From NCBI RefSeq assembly GCF_002237595.1, contig NZ_CP022529.1:4154001-4218000 (forward strand): DNA of 64,000 bases, read 5' to 3'. Under the pieces are notes generated by a model. That model searched no databases. It was not told the origin of the DNA and saw nothing but the letters and a program-made list of their open reading frames with translations. This stretch comes from Labrenzia sp. VG12 (lineage in GTDB: Bacteria > Pseudomonadota > Alphaproteobacteria > Rhizobiales > Stappiaceae). The position numbers and the translations under genes are program-made. Below are positions 8,686-18,772 of the stretch, piece after piece (within the stretch, counting starts at the first letter, position 1; each line of letters opens with the position of its first letter).

Positions 8686-8797
8686 TAAGATTGCCGAGGT
8701 CAACTTGCCGCTTGCGTCAAACCCTTTTCCGGGAGCACCCTGACGGCAACACGAACCAAGAGAACGAGAACGTCGGTGCCGGGGAGGCAAACCAGTC

Positions 8798-9652
8798 ATG
8801 TATGATGCTGGCACAGCATCCGTTTCCGGCCCGGCTGCGCCGGCGATGCAACGCGTCAACGGTGTTGCGCGTGTCCGCTTCAAGCAATCTGACGGCAAGA
8901 GCAGGCTTGCGGACCTTTATCAGCACGGCGCTGCCAAGATCCGGTTTCCGAAAGTCTATGACGCCCCGCCGACAGCTGTTTTGATCAACACGGCCGGCGG
9001 ATTGACCGGCGGCGACAGGGTGTCACTTACATTTGACGCCGACGGGGACACACACGCGATTGTAACCAGTCAGACGGCAGAACGCGCCTATCGCAGCGCG
9101 CATGGCTCCGCAGAAGTGACAGGCGACTTCACGCTTGGCGAAGGAGCCTTCCTCGAATGGCTGCCCCAGGAAACGATCCTTTTTGATGCCTCCAGCCTGA
9201 AGCGGCGCCTGAGCGCGGATCTGGCGAAGGACGCGCGGCTGATGCTGGTTGAATCGATCGTGCTTGGCCGCCAGGCCATGGGGGAGGCGGTCCGGTCCGT
9301 TCTTTTCCGGGACAGCTGGCGCATCCGGCGGGACGGCAGGCTGATCTTCGCCGACGACATCCGCCTTGACGGCGACCCGTCCGGCATCCTGTCCGGACCG
9401 GCGACAGCATCCGGTGGACTGGCGCTAGCAAGTTTTCTGGATTGCGCCATCGATGCCGAGGACCGGCTGCCTTTGGCCCGGTCCCTTCTTGAAACCGCAT
9501 CCGACAGCGGCCTCAAGGCTGCAGCCAGTGCCTGGAACGGTTGTCTGACCGCTCGCTTCGTTGCCCCGGACAGTCAAATCCTGCGCGCAGCCCTCACACG
9601 ATTTCTGACCGGATACCGCGGCAGCGACCTGCCGCGTGTCTGGCACTGCTGA
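8798..9652 (+). CDS. ureD: urease accessory protein UreD
   Basis: A 284-residue scaffold protein that binds the urease apoenzyme and recruits UreF/UreG for nickel delivery. Family features include NTAGGLTGGDR near 67-77, TSQTAERAYRS and the WLPQETILFDAS segment. It is the first gene of the cluster; the start is set by GGGGAGG ten bases upstream. The stop lies 19 bases before ureA. Confidence 0.96.
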   Translation: MYDAGTASVSGPAAPAMQRVNGVARVRFKQSDGKSRLADLYQHGAAKIRFPKVYDAPPTAVLINTAGGLTGGDRVSLTFDADGDTHAIVTSQTAERAYRSAHGSAEVTGDFTLGEGAFLEWLPQETILFDASSLKRRLSADLAKDARLMLVESIVLGRQAMGEAVRSVLFRDSWRIRRDGRLIFADDIRLDGDPSGILSGPATASGGLALASFLDCAIDAEDRLPLARSLLETASDSGLKAAASAWNGCLTARFVAPDSQILRAALTRFLTGYRGSDLPRVWHC

Positions 9653-9671
9653 ACACCAAGGAGCTTTCTTC

Positions 9672-9974
9672 ATGAACCTGACGCCCCGCGAGAAGGACAA
9701 GTTGCTGATTTCCATGGCAGCCATGGTTGCCCGGCGCCGGCTGGAGCGTGGCGTGAAGCTGAACCACCCGGAAGCCATCGCGCTGATCACCGATTTTGTG
9801 GTCGAAGGCGCCCGCGACGGCCGCAGCGTCGCTGACCTGATGGCCGCCGGTGCCAATGTCCTGACCCGCGATCAGGTCATGGAAGGTATTGCCGAGATGA
9901 TCCACGATGTTCAGGTCGAAGCGACCTTTCCGGACGGCACCAAGCTCGTCACCGTGCATGAACCAATCCGCTGA
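9672..9974 (+). CDS. ureA: urease subunit gamma
   Basis: 100 residues, the exact usual length of free-standing UreA. It starts MNLTPREKDKLLI and contains the conserved LNHPEAIALI and TKLVTVHEPI. AGGAG sits nine bases before the ATG. Forms the (UreABC)3 urease trimer-of-trimers with the beta and alpha subunits. ureB follows after 19 bases. Confidence 0.98.
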   Translation: MNLTPREKDKLLISMAAMVARRRLERGVKLNHPEAIALITDFVVEGARDGRSVADLMAAGANVLTRDQVMEGIAEMIHDVQVEATFPDGTKLVTVHEPIR

Positions 9975-9993
9975 GGCGCAAAAGGAGAAACCC

Positions 9994-10299
9994 ATGATCC
10001 CCGGAGAATTGTTTCCCGCCGACGGCGAGATTGAACTGAACGCCGGATTGGAAACGGTCACGCTGGAAGTCGCCAATACCGGCGACCGTCCGATCCAGGT
10101 CGGCAGTCACTACCACTTCTTTGAAACCAACGAGGGCCTTTCCTTTGACCGGGACAAAGCCCGCGGCATGCGCCTCGACATACCCTCCGGCACAGCCGTG
10201 CGCTTCGAACCGGGCCAGAGCCGCATTGTCACCCTGGTGCCTTACCGCGGCGACGAAACGGTTTTCGGCTTCAACCAGAAAGTCATGGGCAAGCTCTGA
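9994..10299 (+). CDS. ureB: urease subunit beta
   Basis: 101 residues beginning MIPGELFP, with the UreB signatures GSHYHFFE and RLDIPSGTAVRFEPG. AGGAG sits eight bases before the ATG at 9994, and this start gives the normal length. The beta subunit bridges alpha and gamma in the holoenzyme. Unlike the simplest cluster order, ureC does not follow directly: two small secreted-protein genes are placed between. Confidence 0.98.
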   Translation: MIPGELFPADGEIELNAGLETVTLEVANTGDRPIQVGSHYHFFETNEGLSFDRDKARGMRLDIPSGTAVRFEPGQSRIVTLVPYRGDETVFGFNQKVMGKL

Positions 10300-10314
10300 A
10301 AAGGCAGCATCAAG

Positions 10315-10722
10315 ATGTACCGACTGTTACCCGGTTTGATACTGGCGGTCCTGGCTTTCTCCGGCGCACAGGCGCAGGACACGCCCGATTGCAACAACGC
10401 CATGACGCAACTGGACATGAACCAGTGCGCCAACATGGATTTTCAGGCGGCCGATGCGGAGCTGAACGCGGTCTACAAGAAGGCCATGGCCAAGATGCGC
10501 GACACCGACAGCTACCTGCCGGACGACCTGAAAGGCGCCGCCGACACGCTGCGCGAGGCCCAGCGCGCCTGGATCCCCTATCGCGACAAGGCTTGCGAGG
10601 CCTATGGCTTTCTTGCCAGGGGCGGCTCGATGGAGCCGATGCTCTATTCCAACTGCCTGACCGACCTCACCAATCAGCGGGTGAAGGAACTTCAGGAGCT
10701 TGTGGAGGGCCTCGGCAATTGA
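10315..10722 (+). CDS. secreted DUF1311/LprI-like protein (first of tandem pair)
   Basis: A 135-residue protein with a signal peptide cleaved after AQA (about residue 20). The mature part fits the DUF1311/LprI-like family (PF07007), whose best-known members inhibit lysozyme or have unknown envelope roles. Four cysteines, Cys26, Cys38, Cys94 and Cys114, could form two disulfides in the periplasm. It starts 15 bases after ureB and shares its stop with the next gene's TTG start, so it is clearly inside the urease transcript. Proteins of this kind recur in rhizobial urease clusters, but a function in urease activity is not shown. Confidence 0.85.
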   Translation: MYRLLPGLILAVLAFSGAQAQDTPDCNNAMTQLDMNQCANMDFQAADAELNAVYKKAMAKMRDTDSYLPDDLKGAADTLREAQRAWIPYRDKACEAYGFLARGGSMEPMLYSNCLTDLTNQRVKELQELVEGLGN

Positions 10723-11147
10723 CCTGTTTCCGGACCCTGGCAATTGCAGCGCTTTGCGCAACCGGTGGCCTGCTTGTTCTGGCGGCAGAACCGTCCGCCC
10801 AGGAGAACATCGACTGCGGCTATCCACTCAACAACAACGAGCGCACCTATTGTGCCGAAAAGGCCCTGAAAGAGGCCGAGGCACGCATGGCAGCCGCTTA
10901 CGTCAAACTGCATGCCCGCGTCGTCGAACTGGACAACGCCCTGCCGGAACATCTCAAGGGAAGCCCGAAGGCACTGGAAGAGGCGCAGGCCGCCTGGACG
11001 GATTATGCCGACAAGGACTGCAAGGCCTATGCCTTTCCGTTCATGGGCGGCACCCGCGGGCAGGATCTCTACCGAAACTGCAAGATCGTCCTGACGATGA
11101 AACGCACGGAAGACCTGACCGCCACGCTGGAAGATTACGCAGATTAA
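10719..11147 (+). CDS. secreted DUF1311/LprI-like protein (second of tandem pair)
   Basis: A 142-residue paralogue of the preceding gene. I chose the TTG at 10719, which overlaps the previous TGA (TTGA) and has GGAGGG nine bases upstream; no ATG gives an intact signal sequence. The signal peptide runs to about PSAQ (27). Cys33, Cys45, Cys101 and Cys121 have spacings of 12, 56 and 20, identical to the first copy, which shows tandem duplication. ureC follows after 34 bases. Function unknown; envelope localisation is likely. Confidence 0.82.
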   Translation: MTCFRTLAIAALCATGGLLVLAAEPSAQENIDCGYPLNNNERTYCAEKALKEAEARMAAAYVKLHARVVELDNALPEHLKGSPKALEEAQAAWTDYADKDCKAYAFPFMGGTRGQDLYRNCKIVLTMKRTEDLTATLEDYAD

Positions 11148-11181
11148 CAAGACAGATTTCTGATCGCCGATTGGAGACACA

Positions 11182-12894
11182 ATGGCTTACAAGATGCCCC
11201 GCGCCGCATATGCGGACATGTTTGGCCCCACAACAGGTGACCGCCTGCGCCTTGCCGACACCGACCTGATCATCGAGGTCGAACGGGATTTCACCACCTA
11301 TGGCGAAGAGGTAAAATTCGGCGGCGGCAAGGTCATCCGCGACGGCATGGGCCAGTCCCAGGCACCGCGTTCTGCTGGCGCCGTCGACACGGTGATCACC
11401 AACGCGCTGATCGTCGACCACTGGGGCATCGTGAAGGCCGATGTCGGCCTGAAAGACGGCCGCATCGCCGGGATCGGCAAGGCCGGCAATCCGGACGTGC
11501 AGCCGAATGTCGACATCGTTGTCGGGCCGGGTACGGAGGCGATCGCGGGCGAGGGCAAGATCCTCACCGCCGGCGCGCTCGACGTTCATATCCATTTCAT
11601 CTGTCCCCAGCAGATCGACGACGCGCTGATGTCGGGTGTCACCACCATGCTTGGCGGCGGCACAGGCCCGGCGACGGGCACCAATGCCACGACCTGCACA
11701 CCAGGCCCCTGGCACATCACGCGCATGCTGCAATCAGCCGACAGTTTCCCGATGAACCTTGCCTTTGCCGGCAAGGGCAACGCGTCCCTGCCGGCAGCAC
11801 TGGAAGAGCAGATCCTCGCAGGCGCTTCCGCCCTGAAACTGCATGAGGACTGGGGAACGACGCCCGCGGCCATCGACACCTGCCTGGCGGTTGCCGACGA
11901 ATATGACGTCCAGGTGATGATCCATACGGACACGCTCAATGAAAGCGGCTTTGTCGAGAACACCACGGCAGCTTTCAAGAACCGCACCATCCACGCCTTC
12001 CATACCGAAGGCGCCGGCGGCGGCCATGCGCCCGACATCATCAAGGTCTGCGGCGAACTGAACGTGCTGCCGTCCTCGACCAACCCGACCCGGCCCTACA
12101 CCGTCAACACGCTGGAAGAGCATCTCGACATGCTCATGGTCTGCCACCATCTGGACAATTCGATCCCGGAAGACGTGGCCTTTGCCGAGAGCCGGATCCG
12201 CAAGGAGACGATCGCGGCGGAAGACATTCTGCATGACATGGGCGCGTTCTCGATCATCGCCTCGGACAGCCAGGCCATGGGCCGGGTCGGCGAAGTGGTC
12301 ATCCGCACCCTGCAGACCGCCCACAAGATGAAGGTTCAGCGCGGGCGGCTGCCGGAAGAAACCGGCGAGAACGACAATCTGCGCGTCAGGCGCTACATGG
12401 CCAAGTTCACCATCAATCCGGCGATTGCCCATGGGCTGGATGAACATATCGGCTCGGTTGAAATGGGCAAACTGGCCGACCTGGTGCTCTGGGATCCGAA
12501 ATTTTTCGGCGTCAAACCCGACATGGTGCTGAAACTCGGCACGATTGCCGCCGCTCCCATGGGCGATCCCAATGCCTCGATCCCGACGCCGCAGCCGGTC
12601 CATTACCGGCCGATGTTCGGCGCTTTCGGCAAGGCCATGACCGAAAGCCGGGTCACCTTTGTCTCCCAGGCCGCCTATGACACCGGAGTCAAGGACAAGG
12701 CCGGGCTTGCCAGCCTGGTGCTGCCGGTGAAAAACACACGCGGTGGCATCTCCAAGAAATCGATGGTCCTGAACAACGCCACGCCGGAGATCGAGGTCCA
12801 CCCGGAAACCTACGAAGTCCGCGCCAATGGCGAACTCCTGACCTGCGAACCGGCGGAAGTGCTGCCGATGGCGCAGCGCTACTTCCTGTTCTAG
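11182..12894 (+). CDS. ureC: urease subunit alpha
   Basis: The 570-residue catalytic subunit, hydrolysing urea to ammonia and carbamate at a dinickel site. All ligands are present: His136 and His138 (HIHF), carbamylated Lys219 (KLHEDWG), His248, His274 (HTEGAGGGHAPD) and Asp362 (ASDSQAMG). The flap cysteine is Cys321 with His322/His323 (MVCHHLD). The protein should be active when assembled with UreA and UreB and loaded by UreDEFG. GGAGA precedes the ATG. Confidence 0.98.
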   Translation: MAYKMPRAAYADMFGPTTGDRLRLADTDLIIEVERDFTTYGEEVKFGGGKVIRDGMGQSQAPRSAGAVDTVITNALIVDHWGIVKADVGLKDGRIAGIGKAGNPDVQPNVDIVVGPGTEAIAGEGKILTAGALDVHIHFICPQQIDDALMSGVTTMLGGGTGPATGTNATTCTPGPWHITRMLQSADSFPMNLAFAGKGNASLPAALEEQILAGASALKLHEDWGTTPAAIDTCLAVADEYDVQVMIHTDTLNESGFVENTTAAFKNRTIHAFHTEGAGGGHAPDIIKVCGELNVLPSSTNPTRPYTVNTLEEHLDMLMVCHHLDNSIPEDVAFAESRIRKETIAAEDILHDMGAFSIIASDSQAMGRVGEVVIRTLQTAHKMKVQRGRLPEETGENDNLRVRRYMAKFTINPAIAHGLDEHIGSVEMGKLADLVLWDPKFFGVKPDMVLKLGTIAAAPMGDPNASIPTPQPVHYRPMFGAFGKAMTESRVTFVSQAAYDTGVKDKAGLASLVLPVKNTRGGISKKSMVLNNATPEIEVHPETYEVRANGELLTCEPAEVLPMAQRYFLF

Positions 12895-12927
12895 GCTCCG
12901 CGCAAAGACAAACAGGGAGTTCAGGAC

Positions 12928-13533
12928 ATGTACAAGATCATCGGCTTTCCGCGCACCCGCGCCATGCGTGTGATGTGGCTGCTGGAAGAGCTGGGCGAAG
13001 CCTATGACATCGACCCGGCCTTGCCGCAGTCGGACGCCGCACGGGCTGTCAACCCGAGCGGCAAGGTGCCGATCCTCATGGAGGGTGACACGGCGATCAC
13101 CGAATCCGTCGCCATCTGCACCTATCTTGCGGACAAGCACGGACGTTTCACCTTTCCGGCCGGCACGCTGGATCGGGCGAAACAGGACAGTTTCACCCAG
13201 TTCGGTGTCGATGTTCTGGAAGGGGCCCTCTGGACGGCTGCCAAGAACACCTTCATCAACCCGGAAGACAAGCGTGCGCCGGCGGTCAAGGACGTCTGCC
13301 GCTACGAATTCGCCCGCGGGCTTGAAACCCTGGAAGCACGGCTCGGCGACGGGCCCTATGTCATGGGCGAGACTTTCACCATTGCCGATATCATCATCGG
13401 TCACTGCTCCGGCTGGGCGGTTGCCGCCAAGTTCGACCTGCCCAAGGAGGGCCCGGTCTACGACTATTTCAAAGGTCTGCGGAACCGGCCCGCTTTCAAG
13501 GCCATGATGGCCAGAGTGAACGAGGGCACATGA
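12928..13533 (+). CDS. glutathione S-transferase family protein
   Basis: A 201-residue two-domain GST. The thioredoxin-like N-terminal part has NPSGKVPILMEG with the cis-proline and ESVAICTYLADKHG, which binds the gamma-glutamyl moiety. The helical C-terminal part carries FTIADIIIGH, the N-capping box motif. It lies between ureC and ureE, and its TGA overlaps the ureE ATG (ATGA), so translation is probably coupled. A GST is not part of the known urease maturation pathway; here it is an accessory member of the operon with unknown substrate. Confidence 0.92.
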   Translation: MYKIIGFPRTRAMRVMWLLEELGEAYDIDPALPQSDAARAVNPSGKVPILMEGDTAITESVAICTYLADKHGRFTFPAGTLDRAKQDSFTQFGVDVLEGALWTAAKNTFINPEDKRAPAVKDVCRYEFARGLETLEARLGDGPYVMGETFTIADIIIGHCSGWAVAAKFDLPKEGPVYDYFKGLRNRPAFKAMMARVNEGT

Positions 13534-14024
13534 TCCGGGTTGAAACCATTTTGAGGGCCGGAACCTGGCAGGCGGCGGCTGCCGACCGGATCACTCTTGA
13601 CCGGGAAGACCGCCATCGCCGCCGGGCGGTTCTGACAGGTGAAGGTGGCCTGACGTTCCTGCTGGACGAGCCGTCCGCCGTGCATTTGCACCATCGTGAC
13701 GGCCTGGAACTGGAAGATGGCCGCATCGTTGAAGTCCTTGCCGAACCGGAAGACCTGGTGGAGATCGGGGCGCGGGACGGAGCACATCTGGTCCGGATCG
13801 CCTGGCACCTGGGCAACCGGCATCTGCCGACCCAGCTGATGGGCGACACACTTCGGATCCGCCGGGATCACGTGATCGAGGACATGGTCAGCAAGCTTGG
13901 CGGCACGCTGACACCCCTGACCGCTCCCTTCGATCCGGAAGGTGGCGCCTATGGACACGGTCAGACACACGGCCACGACCACTCGCATGATCAATCCCAC
14001 GGGCATTCCCACAGCCATGACTGA
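13530..14024 (+). CDS. ureE: urease accessory metallochaperone UreE
   Basis: A 164-residue nickel-binding chaperone that delivers Ni to UreG. The peptide-binding domain is at about 1-70. The metal-binding domain contains AWHLGNRHLP, with the family's conserved interface histidine near His98. The last 22 residues (143-164) are a His/Gly/Asp/Ser tail with about ten histidines, as in K. aerogenes UreE, able to store several metal ions. It overlaps the GST gene by 4 bases and ureF by 8. Confidence 0.95.
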   Translation: MIRVETILRAGTWQAAAADRITLDREDRHRRRAVLTGEGGLTFLLDEPSAVHLHHRDGLELEDGRIVEVLAEPEDLVEIGARDGAHLVRIAWHLGNRHLPTQLMGDTLRIRRDHVIEDMVSKLGGTLTPLTAPFDPEGGAYGHGQTHGHDHSHDQSHGHSHSHD

Positions 14025-14730
14025 CCAGGCTTCCCTCTCGGCGCTCTATCGGCTGATGACGTTCCTGTCGCCGGGTTTTCCCGTCGGTGCCTTCACCTAT
14101 AGCCATGGTCTGGAACAGATGGTTGAGGACGGCAGCGTTGCCGATGCCGCGGGACTGACATCCTGGCTGGAGGATATCTTGCGCCATGGCGGCGCGCGCG
14201 GCGATGCGATCCTCCTGAAGGACACCCTCCATGCGGCGCATCTAGGCAACGAAACCGCCTTGCAGGATTTGCGCGACCTGGGGCTCGCCCTGCAGCCCTC
14301 GAAAGAACGGCACCTGGAAACAAGCGCGCAAGGCACCGCCTTCGTCTCAACCATCTGCAACAGCTGGCTACCAAAGGGCGACAGGCCGGCGGCCGGCCTG
14401 TGCCGCTCGATGTTTCAATGCGATGATCAGGATTGGCCGTATCCGGTCGCTGTCGGACTTGCCTGCGCGGCACATGCTATCCCCGAAGCCGCCGCACTGA
14501 CCGCCTATCTCCAGGCCTTCACGGCCAATCTGATCTCCGCTGCCATCCGCACCGTGCCGCTCGGCCAGAACGAGGGTCAGTCCATCCTTGCAGAGCTGGA
14601 GCCCGTGATTTTCGAGGTTGTTGAAGAGACCAGGGCTGCAAGCCTCGACGATCTCGGCAGTTCGACCTTCCTGGCCGATATCGCCTCCATGGCCCATGAA
14701 ACCCAGTATTCGAGGTTGTTTCGTTCATGA
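14017..14730 (+). CDS. ureF: urease accessory protein UreF
   Basis: A 237-residue all-helical protein that activates the UreG GTPase within the UreDFG complex. It starts MTDQASLSALYRLMTFLSPGFPVGAFTYS; the SPxFPVGxFxYSHGLE pattern is the UreF hallmark. An upstream in-frame ATG at 13942 lies inside the ureE His tail and is rejected. The ATG overlaps the end of ureE by 8 bases and its stop overlaps ureG by 4. Confidence 0.95.
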   Translation: MTDQASLSALYRLMTFLSPGFPVGAFTYSHGLEQMVEDGSVADAAGLTSWLEDILRHGGARGDAILLKDTLHAAHLGNETALQDLRDLGLALQPSKERHLETSAQGTAFVSTICNSWLPKGDRPAAGLCRSMFQCDDQDWPYPVAVGLACAAHAIPEAAALTAYLQAFTANLISAAIRTVPLGQNEGQSILAELEPVIFEVVEETRAASLDDLGSSTFLADIASMAHETQYSRLFRS

Positions 14731-15344
14731 CATCCAAAAACGGCCCCTTGCGCGTCGGTATCGGTGGCCCGGTCGGCGCCGGCAAAACCACGCTGACCGA
14801 TCGCCTGTGCAAGGCCATGCGGGACAGCTATTCGCTCGCGGTGATCACCAATGACATCTACACGAGCGAGGACGCGGAAGCTCTGATGCGCTCCCAGGCA
14901 CTCAGCAGCGACCGCATTCGGGGCGTTGAAACCGGTGGCTGCCCGCACACCGCCATCCGCGAGGATGCCTCGATCAACCTAGCCGCGGTGGGAGACCTCA
15001 CCAGATCGATCCCGGACCTGGACCTGATCCTGATCGAATCCGGCGGCGACAACCTGGCGGCAACCTTTTCGCCGGAACTGGCCGACCTGACGCTTTATCT
15101 GATCGACGTTGCCGCGGGCGAGGAAATCCCGCGCAAGGGTGGCCCGGGCATCACCCGGTCCGACCTTCTGATCATCAACAAGACGGACCTGGCCCCGCAT
15201 GTCGGCGCCGATCTTGAGGTCATGGATCGGGACGCCACGAAGATGCGCAAGCAAAGACCATTTGTCTTTGCCAACATGAAAGCGGGCGAGGGCATCGAAT
15301 CCGTGGTAGAGTTCATCGTCCAAAAGGGTGGGCTGAACGGATAG
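14727..15344 (+). CDS. ureG: urease accessory GTPase UreG
   Basis: 205-residue SIMIBI GTPase that provides energy for nickel insertion. The P-loop GGPVGAGKT is at about 13-21, the metal-binding GGCPHT (Cys-Pro-His) at about 70-75, ESGGDNLAATFSPEL in the switch region and NKTD for guanine recognition. Start overlaps the ureF stop (ATGA). It is the last recognisable urease gene; the next gene begins 19 bases later on the same strand. No nickel permease gene is in the window. Confidence 0.97.
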   Translation: MTSKNGPLRVGIGGPVGAGKTTLTDRLCKAMRDSYSLAVITNDIYTSEDAEALMRSQALSSDRIRGVETGGCPHTAIREDASINLAAVGDLTRSIPDLDLILIESGGDNLAATFSPELADLTLYLIDVAAGEEIPRKGGPGITRSDLLIINKTDLAPHVGADLEVMDRDATKMRKQRPFVFANMKAGEGIESVVEFIVQKGGLNG

Positions 15345-15363
15345 ATCTCAAGTAGTTGCTTCA

Positions 15364-16068
15364 ATGATTGCTGGTAAACAGGACGCCTGCGCGCATAACA
15401 ACGCGCTTTGGTGTGATGCGGTTCTGAAAGCCGCGGGGGCCAAAACCGAGTTTCTGAGCGGCTTCTGGATCGCGCGGGAGAAATCCCTGCCGCTTTATCC
15501 GAACATCGTCACCTACTCCGGAAAGCCCGGGGCCGATCTCAACGCAGCGCTCGCCTCCCTGCCGAAGGAAACGGCCGTCAAGGACAGCTATGGCAATCTC
15601 GACCTTGGCCCCATGGGCTTCAAGAAGCTGTTTTCCGGCACCTGGCTGTTCCGGCCTCCGCAGACCTCCAAAAAACCGCCGCTTCAATCCGACTGGCACA
15701 AGGCCAAGCATCCCGAGGCCCTGAAAAAATGGCTGGCCGGATGGAATTCCAACGAGAGCCTGCACAGCGTGTTCTCACCGAAGCTGCTCGACCTCGGTGC
15801 CATCGATTTTGCCAGTGTCGCCAAGGACGAAACCATCCGGGCCGGGGCGGTCTTCAACCGCGGGCCGAAGCTGGATGGCAAGGAAGTTGTCGGCCTGTCC
15901 AACCTGTTCTGCCGCAGAAGCTGGCGCTACAGCGCCATGCATGACCTGCTGGAGCCCTTTGCCCAGATGCCGGTCTGCACCTATGAAACCGACGACGAAC
16001 TCCTGCCGGTCTATCACCAGCTCGGGTTCGAGGATTGCGGTCAGCTTGCCGTCTGGCTGAAGGCCTGA
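15364..16068 (+). CDS. unknown protein downstream of ureG, weakly GNAT-like
   Basis: A 234-residue soluble protein starting MIAGKQDACAHNNALWCDAVLKAAG. No signal peptide or membrane helix. The first part could be an acyltransferase-like strand-helix start, and the second part reads like a GNAT core, with AGAVFNRGPKLDGKEVVGLSNLF and VYHQLGFEDCGQLAVWL at the end. An N-acetyltransferase-like fold is my guess; there is no clear A-box. It follows ureG by only 19 bases, so it may be transcribed with the urease operon, but no urease role is known to me. Confidence 0.7.
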   Translation: MIAGKQDACAHNNALWCDAVLKAAGAKTEFLSGFWIAREKSLPLYPNIVTYSGKPGADLNAALASLPKETAVKDSYGNLDLGPMGFKKLFSGTWLFRPPQTSKKPPLQSDWHKAKHPEALKKWLAGWNSNESLHSVFSPKLLDLGAIDFASVAKDETIRAGAVFNRGPKLDGKEVVGLSNLFCRRSWRYSAMHDLLEPFAQMPVCTYETDDELLPVYHQLGFEDCGQLAVWLKA

Positions 16069-16141
16069 CGGCAAAAGCTCTTCTTGATCTTTGCCTCAAA
16101 TCCACTCACCTTACCCCCTCAAAAATGCGGAGGGATGAGCC

Positions 16142-16540
16142 ATGATGTTTGACGGTGTGAACCTGGTTGCGGTGGCGGCAGCAGCCATTGCTTCCTTCGT
16201 CTTCGGGTCCGTCTGGTACGGTCTGCTCGGCAAGGCCTGGATGCGCGCAGCCAGCCTGACGGAAGCGCAGACAAGGCCCGACCCGGTGACGCTCGGCATT
16301 GCCTTTTTCTGTCAGCTCGTCATGGCTTTCGTCTTTGCCGGCATCATCTACCACACCGGCGAAACCAGTATCCGCGCCGGCATCATCTCGGCCCTGATGA
16401 TCTGGATCGGCGTCGTCATGACCACGCAGATCATCAATCACCGGTTTCAGGGCAAACCCTGGTCGCTGACGCTCATCGATGGTGGCCATTGGCTGGGCGT
16501 CTTTGTGGTACAGGGCATCGTGATCGGCTGGCTCAGCTGA
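16142..16540 (+). CDS. DUF1761 family membrane protein
   Basis: A 132-residue protein with four hydrophobic helices. The N-terminal pattern NLVAVAAAAIASFVFGSVWYG followed by GKAWM is typical of DUF1761 (PF08570). The C-terminal IDGGHWLG is also characteristic. GGAGGG precedes the ATG. Function unknown. It may be read through from the upstream gene (73-base gap) or have its own promoter. Confidence 0.82.
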   Translation: MMFDGVNLVAVAAAAIASFVFGSVWYGLLGKAWMRAASLTEAQTRPDPVTLGIAFFCQLVMAFVFAGIIYHTGETSIRAGIISALMIWIGVVMTTQIINHRFQGKPWSLTLIDGGHWLGVFVVQGIVIGWLS

Positions 16541-16545
16541 CGCAA

Positions 16546-16650
16546 ACGTAATTCTCTACGTATTTGAACGCATTAGACCAAGGAATCGGCGACTAAAGCA
16601 CTAACGTTCGGTTCTGGACGCTAAGGGGGCCCGTAAGCATAATGGCCCCC
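16546..16650. promoter_or_regulatory. acs leader with two inverted repeats
   Basis: Two symmetrical elements in the gap before acs. ACGTA-N6-TACGT (16546-16561) looks like a small operator. GGGGGCC-N12-GGCCCCC (16625-16650) could form a hairpin in the leader, 66 bases before the acs ATG. No T-run follows the second one, so it is not a normal terminator. No regulator can be named. Confidence 0.3.
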
Positions 16651-16716
16651 GGCAAACAGGCCGCGGCACAATCCCTATCTGCCGCCGGTCCCATTGTTGT
16701 TTCTGGGAGGTTTCAT

Positions 16717-18654
<1,938 letters not shown>

Positions 18655-18677
18655 TCGTCTGGTGTCAATGAAACAGA

Positions 18678-18707
18678 AAGGCCCGCCAAACCGGCGGGCC
18701 TTTTTTT
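18678..18707 (+). terminator. intrinsic terminator of acs
   Basis: Hairpin AAGGCCCGCC / GGCGGGCCTT with loop AAACC, followed by seven T's at 18701-18707. 24 bases after the acs stop. Confidence 0.9.
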
Positions 18708-18772
18708 CGTAGAGTGCTGAAGTTTCTTGCGCCAGGCCTTCGAAAAACCTGGCGATCTGGTCAGGACAAGCC

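Larger units (their letters stand above)
8438..8797. other. 360-base intergenic control region between dac and ureD
   Basis: Holds the sigma-54 promoter and two NtrC-like sites described separately. The ureD ribosome-binding site GGGGAGG is at 8781-8787. The carboxypeptidase promoter must lie near 8440-8520 on the other strand, but I see no convincing -35/-10 pair. No small gene is evident. Confidence 0.6.

Noticed and set aside
11734..13404. 556-codon open frame opposite ureC and the GST gene
   Set aside because: Spans two unrelated real genes on the other strand; a codon-bias artefact.
13942..14016. Upstream start of ureF
   Set aside because: Would translate the ureE His-tail DNA in another frame; the ATG at 14017 gives the conserved UreF start.
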